Positions 1-8,364 of a stretch of 64,000 bases of DNA are shown here, piece by piece. Source of the DNA: Rhinopithecimicrobium faecis (GTDB lineage: Bacteria; Bacteroidota; Bacteroidia; Sphingobacteriales; Sphingobacteriaceae); NCBI GenBank assembly GCA_017942165.1, contig JAGKSB010000001.1, forward strand, positions 1 to 64,000, read 5' to 3'. Below the pieces are notes generated by a model, which worked only from the letters and a program-made list of their open reading frames with translations, did no database searches and was not told the DNA's origin. Positions within the stretch are counted from its first letter, which is position 1. Each line of letters begins with the position of its first letter. A program made the translations under genes and the position numbers.

Positions 1-1130
<1,130 letters not shown>

Positions 1131-1404
1131 AAATGAAGTGTGATCACTTGACTATTTATAAAAATAGAAATGTTGATCGTTTTATAATTTCTAATCTGAA
1201 TTGACTTGGTTGAATTTTAGTATAACTTTCGTTGTTAAAATTTCAACTACTCATTACGCTACTTGATTATATCTTTTAAAGAACTTGATCGCATCCGCAT
1301 CTCGCTTCTGCTTTATATATCGTTCAGCACGTTTGCTGATTGATTTGTCATTTTGTAATGTTAACATCCTTGCGATGTTAACCCCTTCGTTTCCGTCGGG
1401 ACTG

Positions 1405-1435
1405 CAAAGGTAGGAATCTTTTTTAAACTTCCAAA
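1405..1435 (-). promoter_or_regulatory. rRNA promoter, proximal
   Basis: On the minus strand there is a -7 box TACCTTTG (complement of 1405-1412) and TTTG upstream (complement of 1432-1435), with exactly 19 bp between TTG and TA. This is the classical Bacteroidetes vegetative promoter arrangement. Transcription would start near 1400 and give a leader of about 270 nt before 16S rRNA. Confidence 0.8.
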
Positions 1436-1585
1436 CTTTATTTGAAAAAAGTTTGTTTGGTTTATTTAAAGACCGTTTTTCAGGATATGTACTAAAAAAC
1501 TCCGAAGAGTAATTTTATTGAATTAAAACAAGTAAACTCGTTTATTTTCGCTTCGTATATACCGTTCCTCCCTTGCGGAGTGATG

Positions 1586-1617
1586 CAAAGATAGGGCAAA
1601 AAACAAATACGATGCAA
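1586..1617 (-). promoter_or_regulatory. rRNA promoter, distal
   Basis: The minus strand has TATCTTTG (complement of 1586-1593) preceded by TTG (complement of 1615-1617) at 21 bp. It lies about 180 bp upstream of the proximal promoter. Tandem P1/P2 promoters are usual for rRNA operons. No gene lies between 1131 and 1968; the space is leader, these promoters, AT-rich DNA and the degenerate repeats at 1872-1952. Confidence 0.7.
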
Positions 1618-1871
1618 CTATTGTTTTGATATTTGTTGTAACTCGCTATTTAAGTGTACGATAAATTTAAAATCCACCCTTATAACAGCTGTCTAAAGCT
1701 AAAATCTAGTCCTTATAGTCAATCCGATCACTCATCAAACAGACAACTCTATAGATTTGTCCTATATTTCTTATTTATATATGCTGTATCCTTATTATAT
1801 ATAGATACACAATATACATATGCTATATATTAACCACAAGGGTATCTTCTTCAAGCTTGCATATCCGACCG

Positions 1872-1952
1872 AACTTAAACACTAACTAAAACACCAACTA
1901 ACTTAAACAACCACTAATCTAAACAACAACTAACTTATAGAACAACGAACTT
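1872..1952. repeat. Degenerate tandem repeat after gcdH
   Basis: Read in the direction of the preceding gene, the tail runs through four or five imperfect copies of a unit like AAGTTAGTTGTTGTTT, 12-18 nt long. The copies are rich in TAA and TAG, and the frame of the upstream gene meets several more stops inside them. The repeat lies just beyond the gcdH stop codon at 1969. I see no hairpin or T-run, so it is not an intrinsic terminator. It may be low-complexity slippage DNA. Confidence 0.5.
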
Positions 1953-1968
1953 ATCCACTACAGAATCT

Positions 1969-3135
1969 TTATTGAAAAGCTGAAATGCCAGTTATATCAT
2001 TCCCCGTTATCAAAAGATGTATATCATGAGTTCCTTCATATGTTACCACAGACTCCAGATTCATCATATGTCTCATAATGGGATAATCACCAACAATACC
2101 CATCGCCCCTAATATCTGCCTTGCCTCCCTAGCTACCTGCAAAGCCATAGCTACATTATTTCGCTTAGCCATAGAAATCTGCTCTGGACGTGCCTGATCC
2201 TGCTCTTTTAATACTGCCAGTCGCCACGACAATAACTGCGCTTTAGTAATTTCAGTAATCATCTCAGCAAGCTTCTTTTGTTGCAACTGAAAAGACGCAA
2301 TAGGTTTTCCAAACTGCTCACGAGTTACAGCATAACGCAACGCCGTCTTATAGCAATCTATAGCCGCCCCAATAACCCCCCAAGAAATTCCGAATCGCGC
2401 AGAATTTAAGCAGGAAAATGGCCCCCGCAGACTTTTTACGCCTGGAAGAATATTAGCTGATGGTATAAATACCTCATCAAAGACCAACTCACCCGTCTTA
2501 GAAGCACGTAAAGACCATTTATTTAATGTCTCTGGCGTGGAAAAACCAGTCATGCCTCGTTCTACTAAGACTCCACGCACCAAACCTCCCTCATCTTTTG
2601 CCCATACAACAGCTATATCCGCTATAGGAGCATTTGTAATCCACATCTTACGCCCAGTTAAGATATAACCTCCCTCCGTAGCACGGATTTTCGTTTCCAT
2701 AGCCGAAGGATCGGAACCATGATCGGGTTCCGTAAGACCAAAGCACCCTATAAGTGTACCCGCAGCAAGCGAAGGCAAGTATTTAATGCGCTGCTCCTCG
2801 GAGCCAAATGTGTAAATAGGATACATCACTAAGGAAGATTGTACGGAGGCTGCCGAACGAATAGCAGAATCTCCAGCTTCCAATTCCTGCATGATCAATC
2901 CATAAGCCATCTGATCCAAGCCTGCACCCCCATATTTTACAGGTATATAAGGTCCCAATGCCCCAATAGCTCCCAATTTCGGCATTAAACCAGGAATATC
3001 TAAGTGATGCTGTGCCGACTGATCGACAATAGGGATAATATCACGCTCAACAAATTGTCGGACTGCTTCCCGAATTAGCAGGTGCTCTTCAGTAAGTAAA
3101 GCATCCATATTAAAATAATCTACAGCAGGATTCAT
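1969..3135 (-). CDS. gcdH: Glutaryl-CoA dehydrogenase
   Basis: A 388-residue FAD enzyme of the acyl-CoA dehydrogenase family that oxidises and decarboxylates glutaryl-CoA to crotonyl-CoA. The subfamily call rests on Glu86, Arg93 and Ser94 in the segment GDSAIRSAASVQSS, which correspond to the human residues that bind the glutaryl carboxylate. It also rests on the FAD segment FGLTEPDHGSDP and on the catalytic base Glu367 in TYEGTHDIH, followed by the family-typical end ITGISAF. Length is normal. It is divergent from the aldehyde dehydrogenase at 3299, with 163 AT-rich bp between them that probably hold both promoters. Together with the next two genes it points to lysine breakdown through aminoadipate and glutaryl-CoA. 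The 3' flank carries tandem repeats. Confidence 0.93.
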   Translation of the reverse strand: MNPAVDYFNMDALLTEEHLLIREAVRQFVERDIIPIVDQSAQHHLDIPGLMPKLGAIGALGPYIPVKYGGAGLDQMAYGLIMQELEAGDSAIRSAASVQSSLVMYPIYTFGSEEQRIKYLPSLAAGTLIGCFGLTEPDHGSDPSAMETKIRATEGGYILTGRKMWITNAPIADIAVVWAKDEGGLVRGVLVERGMTGFSTPETLNKWSLRASKTGELVFDEVFIPSANILPGVKSLRGPFSCLNSARFGISWGVIGAAIDCYKTALRYAVTREQFGKPIASFQLQQKKLAEMITEITKAQLLSWRLAVLKEQDQARPEQISMAKRNNVAMALQVAREARQILGAMGIVGDYPIMRHMMNLESVVTYEGTHDIHLLITGNDITGISAFQ

Positions 3136-3298
3136 AGGCTTACAAATATTGGTTAATGAGAAATTTCACAATTCTATAAACTAAAATACAATAGATAATT
3201 CGATATATACAATATTTAGCAAATTATTATTCTACAATATATTTCATAAACAATAATTTATTCATTAAATTTAGAATATAAACGAATAATCCTTAATT

Positions 3299-4822
3299 AT
3301 GATAAAAGCAGAGTTCGACAAACTACATCTACAGGAACTCAACCTAGGATGTAGTACCGGAAATCAATGGTTTGCAAAAGGACAATTACTTACTTCCCTA
3401 TCACCAGTTGATGGCCGAGTAATTGCGCAAGTTAAAACAGCGACCAAAGAAGACTATGAAGAAGTTATGGAACGCGCAAAAGCAGCCTTCTTATATTGGC
3501 GTGATGTTCCTGCGCCCCACCGAGGTGAATTAATAAGACAGCTGGGAAATAAATTACGTAGCTACAAAACTGCACTGGGAAAGCTAGTATCATATGAAAT
3601 GGGGAAATCTTTACAAGAAGGATTAGGTGAAGTGCAAGAAATGATAGATATCTGTGACTTCGCAGTAGGACTCTCCCGCCAATTATACGGAAATACCATA
3701 CATTCCGAACGTCCTGAACATAGAATGTACGATCAATACCACCCACTAGGCGTAGTAGGAATTATTACAGCTTTCAACTTTCCCGTAGCTGTATGGGCAT
3801 GGAATGCCACCTTAGCATTAGTATGTGGAAATGTAATCGTATGGAAACCTTCTGAAAAGACGCCAATCTGCGCAGTAGCTTGTCAACAGCTGCTAAATGA
3901 AGTGCTGCAAGATAATAATTACCCAGAAGGCCTATCCAATTTACTAGTTGCTGATTCTACTATGGGAAAACTCATGGCTGAAGACCCCCGAATAAATTTA
4001 CTCTCAGCCACAGGTTCTACAAACATGGGGAAATCCGTAGCTGTAACAGTAGCCGCACGCCTAGGAAAATACTTATTAGAGCTAGGCGGAAACAACGCCA
4101 TAATAATAAGCCCAACAGCAGATTTAAAAATGACCGTATTAGCTGCCGTATTCGGAGCTGTAGGCACTGCTGGACAGCGTTGCACCACAACAAGACGCTT
4201 AATAGTTCATAAAAGTATTCTTCCTGCTGTTAAAGAAGCCTTAGTAAAAGCTTATAGCCAGCTGAAAATAGGAAATCCCCTAGACGCAACAAATCATGTA
4301 GGCCCACTAATAGATCAAGCAGCAGTAGATAATTACCTAGCGGCATTAAACGCTATTAAGGAACAAGGTGGAACATTCCTAATTGAAGGGGCACAACTTG
4401 AAGGCTTCGAAACAGCCTACTATGTGCAGCCTGCCATCGCCGAAGTAGAAAATCACTTCCCAATAGTACAGCAGGAAACCTTCGCCCCTATTTTATACCT
4501 AATTCCTTACGAAGGAGAAATCCAAGAAGCCATAGAAATTCAAAACAGTGTTGCGCAAGGACTGTCCTCCGCTATTATGACAACAAATATTCGAGAAGCA
4601 GAATTATTCCTTAGTGCCTCTGGCTCAGATTGCGGTATCGCCAATGTAAATATAGGCACTTCAGGTGCGGAAATTGGAGGTGCTTTCGGTGGAGAAAAAG
4701 ATACTGGTGGTGGCCGTGAGTCCGGATCGGACGCTTGGAAAACTTATATGCGGAGACAAACCAACACGATAAACTATTCTACCACCCTACCCCTAGCACA
4801 AGGAATAAAATTTGATCTTTAG
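3299..4822 (+). CDS. amaB: L-aminoadipate-semialdehyde dehydrogenase (ALDH7 family)
   Basis: A 507-residue NAD(P)-dependent aldehyde dehydrogenase that oxidises 2-aminoadipate 6-semialdehyde (in equilibrium with piperideine-6-carboxylate) to 2-aminoadipate. The general base is near Glu261 in LLELGGNN and the nucleophile near Cys295 in GTAGQRCTTTRR. The C-terminal run GGGRESGSDAWK and the ending LPLAQGIKF are hallmarks of the antiquitin (ALDH7A1) subfamily, which narrows the substrate. It is followed after 24 bp by lysine 6-aminotransferase, which makes the substrate, so the two form an operon. The symbol amaB is by family analogy (pcd is also used). Confidence 0.92.
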   Translation: MIKAEFDKLHLQELNLGCSTGNQWFAKGQLLTSLSPVDGRVIAQVKTATKEDYEEVMERAKAAFLYWRDVPAPHRGELIRQLGNKLRSYKTALGKLVSYEMGKSLQEGLGEVQEMIDICDFAVGLSRQLYGNTIHSERPEHRMYDQYHPLGVVGIITAFNFPVAVWAWNATLALVCGNVIVWKPSEKTPICAVACQQLLNEVLQDNNYPEGLSNLLVADSTMGKLMAEDPRINLLSATGSTNMGKSVAVTVAARLGKYLLELGGNNAIIISPTADLKMTVLAAVFGAVGTAGQRCTTTRRLIVHKSILPAVKEALVKAYSQLKIGNPLDATNHVGPLIDQAAVDNYLAALNAIKEQGGTFLIEGAQLEGFETAYYVQPAIAEVENHFPIVQQETFAPILYLIPYEGEIQEAIEIQNSVAQGLSSAIMTTNIREAELFLSASGSDCGIANVNIGTSGAEIGGAFGGEKDTGGGRESGSDAWKTYMRRQTNTINYSTTLPLAQGIKFDL

Positions 4823-4846
4823 CCAACCCATTAAAACCAGCAAATT

Positions 4847-6154
4847 ATGACCTCAGTACACGATATTTTAAACAAACATATTTTAGCCGATGGATTCCCC
4901 CTAGTTATGGACATGGAAAAATCCCATGGGTCCTACCTAGTAGCTGAAAATGGAGACTCCTATTTAGACTTATTCAGCATGTTCGCCTCCGTAGCCATAG
5001 GTTATAATCACCCATATCTATTGCAGCAGCAAAATATCCTCGGGAAAATGGCTATCAACAAACCCGCCCTATCAGATATATACCCCAAAGCCTTTGCCGA
5101 CTTCATGCAAACATTCGAAGAAATAGCAATGCCTGCGGAATTGCAATACGCCTATTTTGTTTCAGGTGGAACATTAGCTGTAGAAAATGCATTAAAGGCA
5201 GCCTTTGACTGGAAAACACGGAAAAATTTCGAGCAAGGGATACAGCAAGAAGCTTCCCAAGTAATACACTTTAAGGAAGCATTCCATGGACGCTCAGGAT
5301 ATACGCTAAGCCTAACAAATACTTCAGACCCCAGGAAATACATGTATTTTCCAAAATTCAATTGGCCCCGCATAAGCAACCCAAAGGTGCAGTTCCCCTT
5401 AACAGAAGAACGCCTGAATGAACTTATAGTGCAGGAAAATAAAGCTTTACAAGAAATTGAAACTGCTTTTGCAGAAAACCCACACCAAATAGCCTGCCTA
5501 ATCATAGAGCCTATTCAGGCAGAAGGTGGAGACAATCACTTTCGCAAAGAGTTTTTACAACAGCTAAGACTCGTATGCGACAAGCATGATATCCTTTTAA
5601 TTTTTGACGAAGTACAAACTGGTATAGGGCTAACAGGATCCATGTGGGCCTTTCAAAAAATAGGCGTAATACCTGATATTATAGCTTTTGGAAAAAAAAC
5701 CCAAGTATGCGGGATCCTAGCAAATAAAGAGAAAATGGACCAGGTACCCCAAAATGTATTCCGTGAATCATCGCGTATAAATTCCACCTTTGGAGGTAAT
5801 TTAATAGATATGGTTCGCTTTAAATTTATACTTGAAGTAATTAAAAGCGAAAACTTAGTTGAAAAAGCAAATTACACAGGAGATTACTTAAAAGCGCAGC
5901 TGCATGAATTAGCCAAGAAACACCCCACGATTACTAATATTAGAGGAATGGGTTTATTTATAGCTTTCGATTTAATCAATGGAAACCAACGCGATGCTTT
6001 CGTGCAGGAAGCCTATAAAAATAAGCTGCTTCTGTTAGGCTGTGGTGTTAGAAGTATCCGGTTTAGACCTCACTTAACGGTTACAATGGAAGAACTTCAA
6101 GAAGCGCTACAAAAGATTGATAGCAGCTTAACGGCTATTACTAGCAGTAATTAA
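4847..6154 (+). CDS. lat: L-lysine 6-transaminase
   Basis: A 435-residue PLP-dependent class III aminotransferase that moves the epsilon-amino group of lysine to 2-oxoglutarate, giving 2-aminoadipate semialdehyde. The N-terminus (MTSVHDILNKHILADGFP) and the lysine segment AFGKKTQVCG (Lys283/284, one of which forms the Schiff base) match the Lat subfamily rather than ornithine or acetylornithine aminotransferases. FDEVQTGIG supplies the cofactor-binding aspartate. It is the second gene of the lysine operon, 24 bp after the dehydrogenase. The stop codon is followed 12 nt later by a second in-frame TAA in similar sequence; AT-richness makes this weak evidence for a tail repeat. Confidence 0.93.
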   Translation: MTSVHDILNKHILADGFPLVMDMEKSHGSYLVAENGDSYLDLFSMFASVAIGYNHPYLLQQQNILGKMAINKPALSDIYPKAFADFMQTFEEIAMPAELQYAYFVSGGTLAVENALKAAFDWKTRKNFEQGIQQEASQVIHFKEAFHGRSGYTLSLTNTSDPRKYMYFPKFNWPRISNPKVQFPLTEERLNELIVQENKALQEIETAFAENPHQIACLIIEPIQAEGGDNHFRKEFLQQLRLVCDKHDILLIFDEVQTGIGLTGSMWAFQKIGVIPDIIAFGKKTQVCGILANKEKMDQVPQNVFRESSRINSTFGGNLIDMVRFKFILEVIKSENLVEKANYTGDYLKAQLHELAKKHPTITNIRGMGLFIAFDLINGNQRDAFVQEAYKNKLLLLGCGVRSIRFRPHLTVTMEELQEALQKIDSSLTAITSSN

Positions 6155-6307
6155 AAAAGTTATTAAATTTGGAGCTTGACTCAAGCTCGACAGAGGCTTT
6201 TAGTTTTAGGGTAATTAGCCAATGACACAGTTTGAGTTACACTCCAAAGCCTTTAAACTCATTTATTAGTAGTGAAGTGGTCATTGTAATCGTTTTTTGA
6301 GAATAAC

Positions 6308-6631
6308 TTAAGAGAACATTTCCAATAAAGTATTAACAACTTCTTTTTGTGTAGAATTCTCAATTTCTCCTAGTTTACCCTTCAATCTTTTTTTATCAAC
6401 AGATCTTATATGGTCTAAAGCAATCTGACCTTGCTTTCCATCTAGCTTACAATTAACGCGCATAGGATAAGGCTTTAGTGTCGATGTAAGCGGTGCAATA
6501 ATTACTGTGTTTAAAGCATTATTCATTTCATTTGGTGAAACTATAACAGCAGGTCTAATTTTATTAATTTCGCTACCAATGGTAGGATTAAGGTCAATAA
6601 AATAAACTTCAAATCTTTTTACCATGTCCAT
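6308..6631 (-). CDS. MazF/PemK-type endoribonuclease toxin
   Basis: A 107-residue protein of the PemK/MazF fold: RFEVYFIDLNPTIGSEINKIRPAVIVSPNEMN, then VIIAPLTST and GQIALDHIRSVDKKRL. The N-terminal proline-flanked strand and the conserved RPAVIVS and DHIR(S/T)VD elements are seen. Members cleave mRNA at short motifs and act in the cytoplasm unless bound by the partner. It is encoded downstream of, and overlaps by 13 bp, the AbrB-type antitoxin gene. The second ATG (6625) would overlap the antitoxin stop even more tightly and is an equally plausible start. The cleavage sequence cannot be read from the gene. Confidence 0.9.
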   Translation of the reverse strand: MDMVKRFEVYFIDLNPTIGSEINKIRPAVIVSPNEMNNALNTVIIAPLTSTLKPYPMRVNCKLDGKQGQIALDHIRSVDKKRLKGKLGEIENSTQKEVVNTLLEMFS

Positions 6632-6867
6632 TCTGTTTTGTCGAAATCATTATCAAAATATTCTAAAACCTCTTTATCTTTTAAAGAATTGGCTTTTAAT
6701 AACATTTCTTCCCAGTTTTCACGATGTTTTGGTTTAACTGCTTCGATAATGATTTTAGAATCCTTGACAGATAAAGAAACTTCATCCGTAATATGGAGTT
6801 GGTCAAGAATTTGCTTTCCTATTATAATTCCAAAAGAATTACCAATCTTTCTAATTTTAGTTTTCAT
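6619..6867 (-). CDS. MazE-like AbrB-family antitoxin
   Basis: An 82-residue antitoxin. Residues 1-45 form a SpoVT/AbrB DNA-binding swapped-hairpin domain (MKTKIRKIGNSFGIIIGKQ, with KIGNS and the hydrophobic strand typical of MazE). The acidic C-terminus (residues 46-82, ending FDNDFDKTEWTW) is the likely toxin-binding tail. The gene comes first in the pair, the usual order for MazEF, and such proteins repress their own promoter. A palindromic site sits just upstream. The module lies in AT-rich DNA next to a broken reading frame, consistent with an accessory insertion. Confidence 0.88.
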   Translation of the reverse strand: MKTKIRKIGNSFGIIIGKQILDQLHITDEVSLSVKDSKIIIEAVKPKHRENWEEMLLKANSLKDKEVLEYFDNDFDKTEWTW

Positions 6868-6875
6868 ACACTAAA

Positions 6876-6894
6876 GTTATAACAATATTATAAC
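6876..6894. promoter_or_regulatory. Possible operator of the toxin-antitoxin pair
   Basis: The perfect palindrome GTTATAAC (6876-6883) is followed by the near-copy ATTATAAC (6887-6894), 11 bp away start to start, about one helical turn. The pair is only 9 bp upstream of the antitoxin start, where a MazE-type autorepressor would bind. Position and symmetry are observed; binding is inference. Confidence 0.35.
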
Positions 6895-6961
6895 AAAACC
6901 GAATTTTAAACTATAATTGTTTTATATTTTTCATCGTTTTGTGAGATTAGTTAGTGTTCCT

Positions 6962-7297
6962 TTAATCGGTTTCTTCATGCCATAGGTCATCAATTGTCCA
7001 ATAATACTTGTATAATTGATCTTTAATTTCAAGTAAATCCTCACTTAATTTATTATTACCATATTTCATTTCTAATTCAGTTTGGACTGTCCATAATATT
7101 TGCGATGCATAAAACACTTTAATTCTTAAGCTATCCATTTCATCAAAAGAAAGCCCTTCATATGTATTTTTTAAAGGTAATTTAGGATAATCCTTCTTCG
7201 ATAATAAATACTTAGAATCACTTATTTTTTTAAATCCTAATGCTAGCGCAACCTTTTCAGAATTAATGAAATTCTTTTCCCCAATATCAAATAAATA
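6962..7297 (-). pseudogene. Start-less 111-codon open frame, probable 5'-truncated gene
   Basis: The minus strand is open for 111 codons up to TAA at 6962-6964, from just after TGA at 7298-7300, yet has no start codon in its first half. The translation looks like real protein: EKVALALGFKKISDSKYLLSK... followed by DEMDSLRIKVFYASQILW and ending YYWTIDDLWHEETD, with the balance of charged, aromatic and hydrophobic residues expected of a folded domain. It is in the same frame as the gene at 7307, separated from it only by TAG-two codons-TGA. An internal ATG (near 7138) would give a protein of about 58 residues. I do not recognise the family. Its position beside a toxin-antitoxin module suggests remnants of an insertion. 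Confidence 0.5.
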
Positions 7298-7306
7298 TCA
7301 ATACCC

Positions 7307-8302
7307 CTATCCCAAAGGAAGTTCAATCGTTTCTTTAGGAATAAATTCACCTTCAGCATCTAGCAAATAGCTCATAGGCTCATCAGGATTCTTAATAATT
7401 TCAAATAATAGAAATCCCCAAGGTTTCCAAAAGTTTTCCAGCACCTGCCCATAAGTTTTCACCGTCCAAAAGTCAAATATAGGCTTCATGCTCATATCCG
7501 CTAAAGGCATAGGTTCCACGTACAACATCTTTGGTGTAGGCAAGTAAGTATATTCAGGAAGGCGATTGAATAAATAGGCCGAATAGAAATAACGGGCACA
7601 TAATTCTTCAAATTGCACTGGGTGAAGCACCTTTCCCTCAACTTTAGCTAAAATATCTTCGTGATAAATATTATTCGTAGCATTATCTTGTAAACAAGCG
7701 ATAATTCCGAAATTATTCATTCTTAAAGAGAATACTAGCGTATTTATTTCGTCGCGGTAGTTAAACGTTTCCGCAGCATTTTCCACGTGGAATATTTTCA
7801 AGGAAAATGGTAGAGAACCCTCAAACTCCATAGGTATTAACACCGATTGAAGCATGGCATGCAGGTTTCTAAATTTCTGCACTAAAGCTTGAGAGAAATT
7901 TATTTCCTCCCCATTGATAGCCTGCTGTCTTATCCCCGCTTGAATTTCATTGAATACTACGCCGTAAAGTATTTTCACCATCCATTGAAACAAGGTTACT
8001 GGAGGTAGTAATTTTACCGCCTCATAACCTTCCGCAAAGGCACGTTCTACCGCAGACTCCATCTGCTCTAAAGCTAAGGCCGCTTCGGCAGAACAAGGTA
8101 AAGTCAAGCTTTTATAAGTTACCAGATTCTCGTCTAGCATCTTAAAAGGCTGATCTTCCAACTTGAAGGCGCGCATCATCCATAGCGGAAAAACTTGAAT
8201 TTGCTCCGCAGCAGAAGTAAGCTCCTGCCCTGTAAGAAAGCAAGTAGTATTATCGAACTTAAAGGATTTAAATGGATTATATAGTGTTGTAATTGCAGAC
8301 AT
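7307..8302 (-). CDS. Conserved hypothetical protein (331 residues)
   Basis: I do not recognise a family. The protein is soluble in appearance, with no signal peptide or convincing membrane helix. It starts MSAITTLYNPFKSFKFDNTTCFLTGQEL, a segment with a cysteine and a beta-hairpin feel, then is largely helical (residues 70-160), and ends with a proline-rich, aromatic region (TYLPTPKMLYVEPMPLADMS). It lies 62 bp downstream of topB on the same strand and may be cotranscribed with topB and dgt. Base use resembles its housekeeping neighbours and differs from the AT-rich toxin-antitoxin patch downstream. The stop TAG is at 7307-7309. Confidence 0.8.
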   Translation of the reverse strand: MSAITTLYNPFKSFKFDNTTCFLTGQELTSAAEQIQVFPLWMMRAFKLEDQPFKMLDENLVTYKSLTLPCSAEAALALEQMESAVERAFAEGYEAVKLLPPVTLFQWMVKILYGVVFNEIQAGIRQQAINGEEINFSQALVQKFRNLHAMLQSVLIPMEFEGSLPFSLKIFHVENAAETFNYRDEINTLVFSLRMNNFGIIACLQDNATNNIYHEDILAKVEGKVLHPVQFEELCARYFYSAYLFNRLPEYTYLPTPKMLYVEPMPLADMSMKPIFDFWTVKTYGQVLENFWKPWGFLLFEIIKNPDEPMSYLLDAEGEFIPKETIELPLG

Positions 8303-8364
8303 ATGTTTAAATAAAAGACAAAACTAATTGTTTTTTCAAGGACTAACCCACTTTCAGGGTTTTA

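Noticed and set aside
6172..6255. Inverted repeats after lat (GAGCTTG/CAAGCTC and AGGCTTT/AAAGCCT)
   Set aside because: Short stems without a T-run, and a loop of almost 50 bases in the second; too weak to call terminators.
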